Below are positions 55,329-64,000 of a DNA stretch of 64,000 bases, piece by piece; within the stretch, counting starts at the first letter, position 1, and every line of letters starts with the position of its first letter. This DNA comes from Pseudomonas saxonica (GTDB lineage Bacteria > Pseudomonadota > Gammaproteobacteria > Pseudomonadales > Pseudomonadaceae), in the NCBI RefSeq assembly GCF_007858365.1, contig NZ_VFIO01000001.1, positions 682,001 to 746,000 of the forward strand, written 5' to 3'. Under the pieces are notes generated by a model. The model saw only the letters and a program-made list of their open reading frames with translations, ran no database searches and was not told where the DNA came from. Both the position numbers and the translations under genes were made by a program.

Positions 55329-57599
55329 TCATCGAGCCATGATTTTCCAGGCACGGTGGATTTTGCTGTTGCGGGCAAAGTCCGGATCAATAGTGCTGGC
55401 GGTAATTTCTTCAACCGCATAACGCGATTCCAGATGCTCATCCAGGATGAACTTGCGGAAGTTATTCGAGAAATACAGCACGCCGCCCGGCGCCAGACGC
55501 GCCATGGCCAGATCCAGCAGTTGCACGTGATCGCGCTGGACATCAAAGATGCCTTCCATGCGTTTGGAGTTCGAGAAGGTCGGTGGATCGATAAAGATCA
55601 GGTCGTACTCTTCACGGCAGGCGTCCAGCCACACCATCACATCGCCCTGCTCCAGACGGTTCTTGTCAGAAAAACCATTCAGGGACAAGTTGCGACGCGC
55701 CCAGTCCAGATAGGTCTTGGACAAGTCAACGCTGGTGGTGCTGCGCGCTCCGCCTTTAGCCGCATGCACACTGGCCGTCGCGGTGTAGCAATACAGATTG
55801 AGGAAGCGCTTGCCACTGGCTTCTTTCTGGATACGCATGCGCATAGGCCGGTGATCGAGAAACAAACCGGTGTCCAGGTAGTCAGTCAAGTTAACCAGCA
55901 GCTTCACGCCGCCTTCATTGACCTCGGTGAACTTGCCCTGTGCGCTTTGACGCTCGTACTGCTTGGTGCCGCTCTGGCGCTCGCGGCGCTTGACGATCAC
56001 GCGGCTCTTGTCGATGTTCAGCGCTTGAGGAATAGCCGCCAGTGCATCGAACATACGGGCCGAGGCTTTTTCCGGATCAATGGATTTGGGTGCCGCATAT
56101 TCCTGCACGTGAACCCAATCGTGATACAGGTCGATGGCCATTGAGTATTCAGGCATATCGGCATCGTAAACCCGGTAGCAATCGATGCCTTCACGCTTGA
56201 CCCACTTGCTCAGCGCCTTGAGGTTCTTTTGCAAGCGGTTGGCAAACATCTGCCCGCCTTCACTCAAGCGCGGCTGTTCGATCACCACCGGAGCAGGCTT
56301 GATCGGGTTACCGTTCTTGTTGAACTTCTCGTACTTGGTCGGCGCTTCGATGTTGGACGGCAGGTCGGACTCGGCCTGCTCTCGCTCGGCTTGACGCTGT
56401 TCAGGAGTGCGACGCTCGCCTGTGACGAACTGATCCGGCACGACTTTGATCAACAACAGCTTGCACGGTAACGCACCGTTCCAGAACGAATACTGTTTAT
56501 GGCTGCGAATACCCATGCGCTTGCCCAAATCCGGGGCACCCGTGAAAACCGCTGCCTCCCAGTTCAGACAGGCCTGACGCAGGCGCTCACCCAGATTCTG
56601 GTAGAGGTAAAGCAGGCTTGCCTCGTCCCCCAGACGCTCGCCGTACGGAGGGTTACAGATAACCAGACCTTTCTGGTTCTGATCCGGACGCGGCTCAAAA
56701 GTGGCCACTTCGCCCTGATAGATTTTGATCCAGTGGCTTAAACCGGCACGTTCAATGTTGTTACGTGCAGGCTGGATAAGACGCGGGTCGGCTTCATAAC
56801 CACGGATCCACAGAGGCGGTTTGGCCATGCCAATTTCGGCACGCTCGGTGGCCTCTTCGTGGAGTTTTTTCCAGATCGCCGGAATATGCCCCAACCAGGC
56901 ATCAAAACCCCAATGGATACGGTTGAGGTTGGGCGCCATATCGGCAGCAATCATCGCGCCTTCGACCAGGAATGTACCCACGCCACACATCGGGTCAGCC
57001 AACGCAGCGCCTTCAGCTGCCATGCGTGGCCAGCCAGCACGAATCAGGATAGCGGCCGCAAGGTTCTCTTTGAGCGGTGCCGCACCTTGCTGCAGACGGT
57101 AGCCACGCTGGTGCAGGCTGCTGCCTGACAGATCCAGGGACAGAATCGCCTCGCCGCGGTCCAGACGCAGGTGAATGCGCAAGTCCGGGCTGAATTTATC
57201 AATGGATGGGCGCTCACCGGACGGCGTGCGCAGTTTGTCGACGATGGCATCCTTGACCTTCAACGCACCGAAGTGCGTGTTGTCGATGCCCGAACCGTGG
57301 CCACTGAACTCAACAGCCAGCGTACCGTCCGGCACCATATGGTCATGCCATTCAACATCCAGTACGCCGTGATACAGGTCCTCAGCGTCTTTCATAGGGA
57401 AGCGCTTGAGCACCAACAAGACACGGTTGGCCAGGCGCGACCAAAGGCAGAGGCGATAGGCGGTTTCCATATCCGCGACACCTCGAATGGCCGAGGTATG
57501 CTCGCGGGCTTCCTCAAGACCAAGGCCGGTAGCCTCCTCAAGGAGAAGGCCTTCAAGGCCTTTGGGGCAAGTAAGGAAGAGTTCGTAACGATCCGACAT
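55329..57599 (-). CDS. rlmKL: bifunctional 23S rRNA methyltransferase RlmK/RlmL
   Basis: A 756-residue fusion enzyme. The N-terminal THUMP and RlmL domain (about 1-390, with the motif ICNPPYGERL near 320) makes m2G2445. The C-terminal RlmK domain (from about 430, with FIDPPTFSNSKR) makes m7G2069. I choose ATG 57599 (MSDRYELFLTCPKG), since the longer frame adds 20 unrelated residues. It is slightly longer than the 702-residue E. coli protein, mostly in the linker. Confidence 0.94.
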   Translation of the reverse strand: MSDRYELFLTCPKGLEGLLLEEATGLGLEEAREHTSAIRGVADMETAYRLCLWSRLANRVLLVLKRFPMKDAEDLYHGVLDVEWHDHMVPDGTLAVEFSGHGSGIDNTHFGALKVKDAIVDKLRTPSGERPSIDKFSPDLRIHLRLDRGEAILSLDLSGSSLHQRGYRLQQGAAPLKENLAAAILIRAGWPRMAAEGAALADPMCGVGTFLVEGAMIAADMAPNLNRIHWGFDAWLGHIPAIWKKLHEEATERAEIGMAKPPLWIRGYEADPRLIQPARNNIERAGLSHWIKIYQGEVATFEPRPDQNQKGLVICNPPYGERLGDEASLLYLYQNLGERLRQACLNWEAAVFTGAPDLGKRMGIRSHKQYSFWNGALPCKLLLIKVVPDQFVTGERRTPEQRQAEREQAESDLPSNIEAPTKYEKFNKNGNPIKPAPVVIEQPRLSEGGQMFANRLQKNLKALSKWVKREGIDCYRVYDADMPEYSMAIDLYHDWVHVQEYAAPKSIDPEKASARMFDALAAIPQALNIDKSRVIVKRRERQSGTKQYERQSAQGKFTEVNEGGVKLLVNLTDYLDTGLFLDHRPMRMRIQKEASGKRFLNLYCYTATASVHAAKGGARSTTSVDLSKTYLDWARRNLSLNGFSDKNRLEQGDVMVWLDACREEYDLIFIDPPTFSNSKRMEGIFDVQRDHVQLLDLAMARLAPGGVLYFSNNFRKFILDEHLESRYAVEEITASTIDPDFARNSKIHRAWKIMAR

Positions 57600-58138
57600 G
57601 GAATTCCTGAGCTTTAAGCTATCAGTGAGAAGGCAACGCATCGCCTGCTCCGTTTTCAATCAAGCGCTTTTCTTGAAGAGCGCTCGTGTGGCACGAAACT
57701 GTGCCGTTCCACCCCGGCGACCACCCGGCCCGAAGGCACAAGGAGTTTAGACGCAGAGACAGTTCATTCATTCAGAAACAATGTGACATGTTCAGACCCT
57801 TCGTCGAATAGTACCCGATCATTGAGGGTGGCTATTCACTGCAGAGAATGACACGCATCCTCTTTGCAAGGGCTCGCCCTGTCAGGCTTTAGTCGCTTTT
57901 GGGCCAGCAAAACAGGCCTTTCTTATGGCCTTAACACCATTATCGTTACGTCCTTATGACAAAACGATCATTCACACACCTTGGCTCATTGGTTAGAAAT
58001 GAACACAGGTTGTCACCGCACAGGCGGCAACAAAATGCTCGCCACGCCGGCAGCGAGCACACCAACGGCAGAACACTCTGCCCCGACCTCTGGTAGGTCG
58101 ACGCTATACAAACAGTCAACAAGTGAGGGCAACACCCT
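57600..58138. other. 539-bp noncoding region upstream of rmf
   Basis: No coding frame of note. The promoter of the leftward rlmKL and that of the rightward rmf must both be here. GCTATAC (58103-58109) about 30 bp upstream of rmf looks like an RpoS-type -10. The rest, including a GGGCTCGCCC palindrome at about 57869-57878, is unexplained; an undetected small RNA cannot be excluded. Confidence 0.5.
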
Positions 58139-58354
58139 ATGAGAAGACTTAAGCGTGATCCGTTGGAAAAAGCATTTTTACGCGGATATCAATATGGCGT
58201 TCATGGAAAATCCCGTGAGCTTTGCCCTTTTACTCTACCGTCGGTACGTCAAGCCTGGATTAACGGCTGGCGAGAAGGACGCGGCGACAACTGGGACGGT
58301 ATGACAGGCACTGCGGGCATCCACAGACTTAACGAACTTCACGCCGTCGGCTAA
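58139..58354 (+). CDS. rmf: ribosome modulation factor
   Basis: A 71-residue basic protein, MRRLKRDPLEKAFLRGYQ at the start and RQAWINGWREGRGDNWDG later. It dimerises 70S ribosomes into 100S particles in stationary phase. It sits between rlmKL and pyrD as in P. aeruginosa. Confidence 0.95.
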   Translation: MRRLKRDPLEKAFLRGYQYGVHGKSRELCPFTLPSVRQAWINGWREGRGDNWDGMTGTAGIHRLNELHAVG

Positions 58355-58433
58355 CTCTGGGCACACTCCGACATCACCTTTAAGACGCACCGACTTAACC
58401 ATGCCGTCCTATCCAGGCGGCGGGCTGCGGCCC

Positions 58434-58456
58434 AAGGGCTCCTTGATGGAGCCCTT
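58434..58456 (+). terminator. terminator after rmf
   Basis: AAGGGCTCC, TTGAT loop, GGAGCCCTT, then Ts: a 9-bp stem between rmf and the convergent pyrD. Confidence 0.88.
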
Positions 58457-58485
58457 TTTATTGCCCGACTATTGGATCTGGTCGA

Positions 58486-59511
58486 TTACTTGCGGGCAAG
58501 TGCCGTAATAGCGTCGACAGACTCTCTGATCAGGGCCGGGCCTTTATAAATAAAGCCAGAGTAGATTTGCACAAGACTGGCACCTGCAGCGATTTTCTCA
58601 GCTGCGTGCTTGCCTTCAGTAATACCGCCCGCAGCGATGATAGGCATACGACCAGCCAGCTCGGCTGCCAGTACTTTAACCGTGTGGGTGCTCTTTTCAC
58701 GCACGGGCGCACCCGATAAACCACCGGCTTCATCACCGTGCTCCATGCCTTCAACACCCACGCGGCTTAACGTCGTGTTGGTGGCGATTACGGCGTCCAT
58801 ACCCGTTTCAAGCAATGCCTGAGCCACGAGAACGGTCTCTTCATCAGTCATGTCCGGCGCGATTTTAATGGCCAGTGGTACACGCTTGCCGTGTCGCTCG
58901 GTCAGTTCTTTCTGACGGATTTGCAAGGCTTCAAGTAACTGCTTGAGCGAATCACCAAACTGCAAACTGCGCAGCCCGGGGGTATTCGGCGAGCTGACGT
59001 TGACGGTCACGTAGCTGGCGTGGGCATACACTTTGTCCAGGCAGATCAAATAGTCATCGACTGCGCGCTCAACCGGCGTGTCAAAATTTTTGCCGATATT
59101 AATGCCCAGAATGCCGTTGTATTTAGCCGCTTGAACCCGCGCCAGCAGATGATCAACCCCAAGGTTGTTGAACCCCATACGGTTGATGATGGCTTGCGCT
59201 TGCGGCAACCGGAAGATGCGTGGCTTGGGGTTACCTGGCTGAGGGCGTGGCGTCACGGTGCCCACCTCTACAAAACCGAAACCCAATTGAGCAAAGCCAT
59301 CGATGGCCGAGCCGTTTTTGTCCAGACCCGCAGCCAGGCCGACCGGGTTTGGAAAGTCGAGCCCCATTACATTAACCGGCAGTCTGGCCGGGGCCTTGCA
59401 CAACAAACCATTAAGCCCCAGCCGGCCACCCGCACCGATCAAGTCCAGAGACAGGTCGTGAGAGGTTTCGGGGGACAGTTTGAAGAGCAACTGGCGGGCC
59501 AGGTTATACAT
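58486..59511 (-). CDS. pyrD: dihydroorotate dehydrogenase, quinone type (class 2)
   Basis: A 341-residue inner-membrane-associated FMN enzyme that oxidises dihydroorotate to orotate with quinone. I choose ATG 59511 ([15 protein letters not shown]); the N-terminal amphipathic helices are the quinone tunnel. [11 protein letters not shown] has the catalytic serine, and [20 protein letters not shown] is the FMN-phosphate site. Confidence 0.95.
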   Translation of the reverse strand: MYNLARQLLFKLSPETSHDLSLDLIGAGGRLGLNGLLCKAPARLPVNVMGLDFPNPVGLAAGLDKNGSAIDGFAQLGFGFVEVGTVTPRPQPGNPKPRIFRLPQAQAIINRMGFNNLGVDHLLARVQAAKYNGILGINIGKNFDTPVERAVDDYLICLDKVYAHASYVTVNVSSPNTPGLRSLQFGDSLKQLLEALQIRQKELTERHGKRVPLAIKIAPDMTDEETVLVAQALLETGMDAVIATNTTLSRVGVEGMEHGDEAGGLSGAPVREKSTHTVKVLAAELAGRMPIIAAGGITEGKHAAEKIAAGASLVQIYSGFIYKGPALIRESVDAITALARK

Positions 59512-59585
59512 GGGTTCAATGGTCTCGAGGCTGACAGAAAGAGGGCGCAATTATAGCTGCGCTGTACGGCAAATCACAGGCAAAG

Positions 59586-59611
59586 AAAAACCCGGCCTGA
59601 GCCGGGTTTTT
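59586..59611. terminator. terminator of oprF
   Basis: AAAAACCCGGC, CTGA loop, GCCGGGTTTTT: a perfect 11-bp stem 20 bp after the oprF stop. Confidence 0.93.
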
Positions 59612-59631
59612 CTGAACAGCCTAGCTAAAAA

Positions 59632-60609
59632 TTACTTAGCTTCAGCTTGAACGGTAGCTTCTACGCGACGGTTCAGAGCACGGCCTTCAGCAGTTGCGTT
59701 AGTAGCAACTGGGTTTGCTTTACCGTGACCAACAGCGTCTACACGGTTAGAAGCAACACCTTGGTTAACCAGAGCTGTACGAACGGCGTCTGCACGACGT
59801 TGCGACAGTTTCAGGTTGTAGGCATCGGTACCAACGCTGTCGGTGTAACCAGCAACAGTCGTGGTGGTCGATGGGTACTGCTTCATGAAATCAGCAACGT
59901 TGTTGATGTCAGGCATGTACTGCGACTTAACGTTAGCCTTGTCGAAGTCGAATTTCACGTCCAGTTCAACGCGAACAACTTCAGCAATCGGAGCTTCTGG
60001 TTCTGGCTCAGCGATTGGTGCTGGAGCTGGAACTGGAGCCGGTGCAACTTTACCGCCGTTGCCGCCGAAGTTCACACCCAGGCCAACGGTAGGAGCGTAG
60101 TCCCACTTGCCGTTGTCCAGTTTGTAGTCAGCTTCAACGCCTGCACGAGCGAAGATGTTGTTAGTGATGTACCACTTAACACCAGCGCCAGCAGTCAGGA
60201 AAGTCGACTTGTCACGACCGCTGTGACCGTCATCTTCTACGTTGGTCATGCTCTTGTGAGCAACACCACCGGAAACGTATGGACGCAGAGCGTCGCCAAC
60301 GTCACGGAAGTGGTACTGAGCGTTCAGACCAAAGTTGTCGCCTTTGATTTTCTGGTGGCCAGTGCCGTCATTCGAACGGGTGTGGTTGGTCTTGTCGTAG
60401 GTCAGGTTCAACGAGACGTCGTCGGTAATGAAGTAACCGATCGATGCGCCTGGGTTGTAACCGTCTTCAACGTGGTCGACGCTGTCGTTGTACTGTTTTT
60501 TGTAGAACAGTTCACCCTCGACCGCGCCTTGGCCTTGTGCCAGGGCACCGAACGAAGTTGCGGCTACAAAGGAACCAATGGCAATGCCCAAGGTGTTTTT
60601 CAGTTTCAT
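59632..60609 (-). CDS. oprF: major outer-membrane porin OprF
   Basis: A 325-residue protein with signal peptide cleaved after A24, an N-terminal eight-stranded beta-barrel (about 25-185), a Pro/Ala-rich linker (PAPVPAPAPIAEPEPEAP) and a C-terminal OmpA domain that binds peptidoglycan (NLKLSQRRADAVRTAL). No cysteine is present anywhere, unlike the P. aeruginosa protein with its linker cysteines. It stabilises the envelope and forms a small general pore. SigX, encoded just upstream, drives oprF in other Pseudomonas. Confidence 0.96.
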   Translation of the reverse strand: MKLKNTLGIAIGSFVAATSFGALAQGQGAVEGELFYKKQYNDSVDHVEDGYNPGASIGYFITDDVSLNLTYDKTNHTRSNDGTGHQKIKGDNFGLNAQYHFRDVGDALRPYVSGGVAHKSMTNVEDDGHSGRDKSTFLTAGAGVKWYITNNIFARAGVEADYKLDNGKWDYAPTVGLGVNFGGNGGKVAPAPVPAPAPIAEPEPEAPIAEVVRVELDVKFDFDKANVKSQYMPDINNVADFMKQYPSTTTTVAGYTDSVGTDAYNLKLSQRRADAVRTALVNQGVASNRVDAVGHGKANPVATNATAEGRALNRRVEATVQAEAK

Positions 60610-60715
60610 CCGTTAAATCCCCATCTGGTGATTGTAAAGCAGTCCCACATACCGGGGGACAACTCGGCGACAAGTCTATCAGACCTTGCCTACACGTAGA
60701 TCCATTTGCACTGAA

Positions 60716-61306
60716 CTAAGTTTCAGCATTATCCGCAAATTTCTCACGTAATTTGTCAAGAGCACGCTTGTACCGCATCTTCGTCGCGCTCAAACCCATA
60801 TGCATTATGTCTGCGATTTCCTGAAATTCCAGTTCTGCGACGAAACGCAGCACTAAAATTTCGCGATCAATCGGATTCACGTGCACCAGCCAGCGATCAA
60901 GTCCGCCCTTTTCCTCAGGTTTCGGCGCCTTTTCTTCAGACGCTTCCTCGAGGGGATCAATACTTAATGCGTCCATCAAGCGACGCTTTCGCCGTTCCTT
61001 TCGATACTGTGTAATGCATTCGTTGTAAGTGATGCTATAGAGCCATGTCTTGAATTTCGATTTGCCTTCGAAATTCTTTAGACCATACAGCACCTTGAGC
61101 ATGACTTCCTGACAGACATCATCTGCGTCTCTATCGTTCCCTAAATACCTTGAACATACGTTGAACAAAGTGCGTTGATAACGCCGCATCAGCTCTTCGT
61201 AGGCCCGCGTGACGTGGAACAACTCATCATGCGCGCGCGCCACCAACTCCTCATCAGAGAGCTCGCGGGGATCGTAGCGCATGGACAGCGGTTGTGCTTT
61301 ATTCAA
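60716..61306 (-). CDS. sigX: ECF sigma factor SigX
   Basis: A 196-residue ECF sigma factor with region 2 (about 25-95) and region 4 (about 135-185). YRKERRKRRLMDAL in the linker is typical of SigX. It controls oprF, fatty-acid synthesis and membrane fluidity in Pseudomonas. It lies 106 bp before oprF and follows cmpX by 90 bp. Confidence 0.94.
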   Translation of the reverse strand: MNKAQPLSMRYDPRELSDEELVARAHDELFHVTRAYEELMRRYQRTLFNVCSRYLGNDRDADDVCQEVMLKVLYGLKNFEGKSKFKTWLYSITYNECITQYRKERRKRRLMDALSIDPLEEASEEKAPKPEEKGGLDRWLVHVNPIDREILVLRFVAELEFQEIADIMHMGLSATKMRYKRALDKLREKFADNAET

Positions 61307-61396
61307 AACGAGTCGTGCCGACAGTCAGGTCAATGTCCGCCGCAGCCTGACAAGCAGGCAGTAACGCGGCGGCATACAGTATCAGGGTTTACCGCA

Positions 61397-62221
61397 TTAG
61401 CGGCGCGTCACGTGCTGCTCAAGCAAAGTCCGATTAGAGAGGGAGACTAGCTCACCCTCATCAGTCAGCAACGTGGTTTTAACCGTACCGATTTCCTCTA
61501 TCTGACCTTCTACCGCCCCCACTCGAATGTCCTGCCCAACCTGATACAGCTCACGCACATAGATCCCGGCAAGAATCTGCCCGGCAATTTCTCGACTACC
61601 CAGCCCCATGGCCAATGCAACTGCCAGGCCTACCGTGATCAATACAATCACAATCACGTGGTTCAGAAGGTCGGTTTTGACCTCCAACTGACTGATCGCC
61701 ACCGAAATACTGATGATGATCACAAGCCCTTGGGCAACCCGCCCCAAGCCTGCAGCGTAATCAAAACCGACACTCTCGGCAGCGCCGCGTACCAGGCCAT
61801 TAAGCAGTTGCGCCAACAATACGCCAGCCAGCAACACTAAAATGGCACCGAATACTTTTGGCAAATACAGCGTAAAGATATCCAGCGTAGCTGAAACTCG
61901 TTCGAGCCCCAGAGACTGAGCCGCCGAAACAAGAAATATCAGAAGTATGAACCAGTAGACAATTTTGCCAATCAAAGTGGAAATAGGCACTTTGATACCG
62001 GCACGGCCGAGAATTTTAGTCAGTCCTGTTCCGCCCATCAAGCGATCAAGACCCAACTTGGCAAGCAATTTGGACAACAGGGCATCAAGCAGTTTGGCAA
62101 CCACGAAACCCAGCAGTACGACCACCAACGCCCCGAAAAGGTTCGGAATAAAGTTGGCAATTTTGGTCCACAAGGCAGTCATTGCCGTGACCAGGCTCTG
62201 GGTCCAGAGATCAAGTTCCAT
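61397..62221 (-). CDS. cmpX: mechanosensitive-channel family protein CmpX
   Basis: A 274-residue inner-membrane protein with about five hydrophobic segments followed by a short MscS-like beta domain. I choose ATG 62221, two codons inside the frame from a TTG; the crfX stop overlaps this start region. VGQDIRVGAVEGQIEEIG is the MscS-type motif. In P. fluorescens and P. aeruginosa it belongs to the sigX stress cluster. Confidence 0.88.
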   Translation of the reverse strand: MELDLWTQSLVTAMTALWTKIANFIPNLFGALVVVLLGFVVAKLLDALLSKLLAKLGLDRLMGGTGLTKILGRAGIKVPISTLIGKIVYWFILLIFLVSAAQSLGLERVSATLDIFTLYLPKVFGAILVLLAGVLLAQLLNGLVRGAAESVGFDYAAGLGRVAQGLVIIISISVAISQLEVKTDLLNHVIVIVLITVGLAVALAMGLGSREIAGQILAGIYVRELYQVGQDIRVGAVEGQIEEIGTVKTTLLTDEGELVSLSNRTLLEQHVTRR

Positions 62222-62223
62222 GT

Positions 62224-62469
62224 TCAATCAGCCTTATCAGCAGGGCGAGCAGCAGGTTTGCGCCGCGAAACGGGCGCAATATGAGCTGAACCGCTATTCA
62301 AAGCAATCATCAGTGCCTGTACCCAACGCCCCAGCAAGCTGAAAAGATCACCCGCACCGACCTGGCGGTTAGCGGTTTTCAGTACTCGACCCAGGCACGC
62401 GTCATCGTCACGGGTAGACGCGGGCGCCTTGAGCATGTCACGTAGCGATTGTTCAAACGGATCGTGCAT
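62224..62469 (-). CDS. crfX: CrfX, small SigX-cluster protein
   Basis: An 81-residue soluble protein starting at ATG 62469 behind GAGAGG (MHDPFEQSLRDML). Its place between cmaX and cmpX equals that in P. aeruginosa. The function is unknown. The C-terminus is basic. Confidence 0.82.
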   Translation of the reverse strand: MHDPFEQSLRDMLKAPASTRDDDACLGRVLKTANRQVGAGDLFSLLGRWVQALMIALNSGSAHIAPVSRRKPAARPADKAD

Positions 62470-62532
62470 AAGCACCTCTCGATATGTCAGTAAAAGACGC
62501 GAGCAACTTTGACGGCGTCACATTTGCCCCGC

Positions 62533-63528
62533 TCATAGCCACTGCAACCGACGGTAAAACCACCATTGGCCCACACCAATCACCAGCATTAAAAGACAGG
62601 TCACCGCGAACCCGTAGGAATCATTTGAGAACGGCACCCCGCCCACGTTAATGCCCAGCAAACCGGTGATAAAGGTGATCGGCAAGAAGATTCCGGTCAG
62701 CACGCCAAAGCGGTACATGATGCGGCTCATGCGCACATTCAAGCGCCGGTCCTCGGCCTCCAGAACCAGCCCCACGCGCTCGCGCGTGAGTTCCAGCTCC
62801 TCAAGATAGCGGGTGAGGCTGTTGTTCAGTTCGTTCCAGTAATCGGCATCATCCGGACTGAACCACGGTAATTTGGTACGGGTCAGCTGACCGAAAATAT
62901 CCCGTTGCGGAGCTAGGAATCGACGCAAGGCAGCCGCCCTGCGACGGATCTGCAAAATGGAGCCGTGCTCAGGCGTATACCGTTCGTCGGCATCTATTTT
63001 ATCTTCTTCGTCATCGACGATTTCTGATAGCTCGCCGATCAAGTCCTGCACTTTTAATGTCAGGTGCTGGGCCAGATAAAGAATCAATTCAGAGGGATTA
63101 TTCGGCCCTTCACCTTGGGAAAACTCCCCGAGCAGTTCATCGGTGGCGCGTAACGGACGCATACGCAGCGATATAACCCGCTGCGCACTGCCAAAAATAC
63201 GCAGCGAGACCATGTCTTCAGGTTCTGCACCGGGGTTCAGATTGACCCCGCGCAAAAACAACAGGAATTCGTTGTTGGGCAGCGTCAACAACCGCGGACG
63301 GGTATTTTCCTCGAGGAGCAAATCACAGCTGAAATCGCTAAGGCCGCTGGAATCGCGCAACCAGCTCTGGGTCTGCGGGTGGCTGCGATCCCAATGCAAC
63401 CAGATACTCTCGTGAGGTTGCAGTTGCAGATCGTCCAGCTCGGTGCGGGCAATAGAGCGCGCCCCACCTTCACCGTCCAGCACCAGGGCGTGCACCAGGC
63501 CCCATTGCGCGTTTTCGTCCTCGAACAT
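62533..63528 (-). CDS. cmaX: CorA/ZntB family cation transporter CmaX
   Basis: A 331-residue protein with a large cytoplasmic domain and two C-terminal membrane helices (about 270-290 and 300-322). The pore motif is GIN (LLGINVGG), as in ZntB, rather than GMN as in CorA. It may carry zinc or another divalent cation. It is part of the cmaX-crfX-cmpX-sigX-oprF cluster. Confidence 0.9.
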   Translation of the reverse strand: MFEDENAQWGLVHALVLDGEGGARSIARTELDDLQLQPHESIWLHWDRSHPQTQSWLRDSSGLSDFSCDLLLEENTRPRLLTLPNNEFLLFLRGVNLNPGAEPEDMVSLRIFGSAQRVISLRMRPLRATDELLGEFSQGEGPNNPSELILYLAQHLTLKVQDLIGELSEIVDDEEDKIDADERYTPEHGSILQIRRRAAALRRFLAPQRDIFGQLTRTKLPWFSPDDADYWNELNNSLTRYLEELELTRERVGLVLEAEDRRLNVRMSRIMYRFGVLTGIFLPITFITGLLGINVGGVPFSNDSYGFAVTCLLMLVIGVGQWWFYRRLQWL

Positions 63529-63552
63529 CCGTGATCCTTAGTGGAAATGCGT

Positions 63553-64000
63553 TTAGCCCGGCATCTTCAAGGCTGATGGCGAAACGATAATGCCATTGTT
63601 ATCGGCATAAATGAATTCACCGGGGCGAAATGTAACGCCCGCAAAGGTCACAACCACATTCAAATCACCGATGCCGCGCTTGTCGGTTTTCATCGGGTGG
63701 CTGGCCAATGCCTGCACGCCTAGATCGGTTTGGGCAATCACATCCACGTCGCGAATACAGCCGTAGATCACCATCCCTTCCCAACCATTTTTCGCCGCTT
63801 TCTCTGCGATCATGTCGCCCAATAACGCCCTGCGTAGTGAACCGCCACCATCTACTACCAATACTTTCCCTGCGCCATTGAGCTCAGCCTGCTCTTTGAC
63901 CAGGGAATTATCTTCAAAGCATTTGACGGTTACGATCTCTCCGCCGAAAGAATCATGACCGCCAAAGTTGCTGAACATGGGCTCAAGCACTTGCACCAGC
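63553..64000 (-). CDS. rraA: ribonuclease E activity regulator RraA (N-terminus beyond the window)
   Basis: The C-terminal 149 residues of a protein that is normally about 163. [21 protein letters not shown] and [16 protein letters not shown] are family motifs. RraA trimers bind the scaffold region of RNase E and dampen RNA cleavage in E. coli; related proteins are also aldolases of 4-hydroxy-4-methyl-2-oxoglutarate type, which I cannot exclude. The gene continues past 64000. Confidence 0.93.
   Translation of the reverse strand, partial: LVQVLEPMFSNFGGHDSFGGEIVTVKCFEDNSLVKEQAELNGAGKVLVVDGGGSLRRALLGDMIAEKAAKNGWEGMVIYGCIRDVDVIAQTDLGVQALASHPMKTDKRGIGDLNVVVTFAGVTFRPGEFIYADNNGIIVSPSALKMPG

Noticed and set aside
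59647..60699. 350-codon open frame antisense to oprF
   Set aside because: Low-complexity Val/Asn/Thr composition opposite a strongly expressed porin gene; no recognisable motif.

Overview
The window is Pseudomonas chromosome of the P. fluorescens lineage. Evidence: the conserved blocks fabD-fabG-acpP-fabF-pabC-mltG-tmk-holB-tatD, rne-murB-kdsB-lpxK-exbD-exbB-comEC and oprF-sigX-cmpX-crfX-cmaX-rraA, the RgsA-type small RNA beside tatD, and REP-like palindromes. It is nearly all housekeeping or niche-metabolism DNA. No insertion sequence, phage, CRISPR array or rRNA operon was seen.

Layout. 1-8171: two minus-strand operons for oxidative sugar catabolism. One is SDR sugar dehydrogenase plus an AraFGH-type ABC importer; the other is dgoK-dgoA-dgoD. 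Together they fit the De Ley-Doudoroff galactose route: import, oxidation to galactonate, dehydration to KDGal, phosphorylation, and cleavage to pyruvate plus glyceraldehyde-3-phosphate. A lactonase is not in the window. Both operons start from near-identical promoter/operator modules, and the importer operon has a terminator-like hairpin in its leader. A DUF4823 lipoprotein and a DUF1285 protein lie between them. 8172-9871: moaA and a TetR regulator. 10077-10188: RgsA-like sRNA. 10243-19947: replication and fatty-acid/phospholipid genes, transcribed leftward. 20053-23507: maf, sppA, a HAD phosphatase and rluC. 23537-27504: rne with a long structured leader. 27576-34718: cell-envelope genes, ending in comEC.

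34851-40945: a DUF2062 protein, a YadGH-like ABC exporter, a GST, a long-chain acyl-CoA dehydrogenase and a small conserved protein. 41056-45786: one 1576-residue protein resembling Pseudomonas DUF6543/dermonecrotic-toxin-domain proteins, the most accessory-looking gene here. 45901-49168: a quaternary-amine ABC transporter whose first cistron is an ECF sigma factor. 49310-51061: a desaturase and a PhnD-like protein. 51253-51923: three tandem Glu-Gly tRNA pairs. 52302-59511: a membrane protein, yggL, dacB, rlmKL, rmf and pyrD. 59632-64000: the oprF/sigX/cmpX envelope-stress cluster and rraA, whose product modulates the RNase E also encoded here.

Compared with the P. aeruginosa gene order as I remember it, pilZ (between holB and tatD) and ptpA (between kdsB and murB) are missing. 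The points most worth follow-up are the twin sugar promoters, the leader hairpin, the sigma-factor/ABC fusion operon and the DUF6543 protein.
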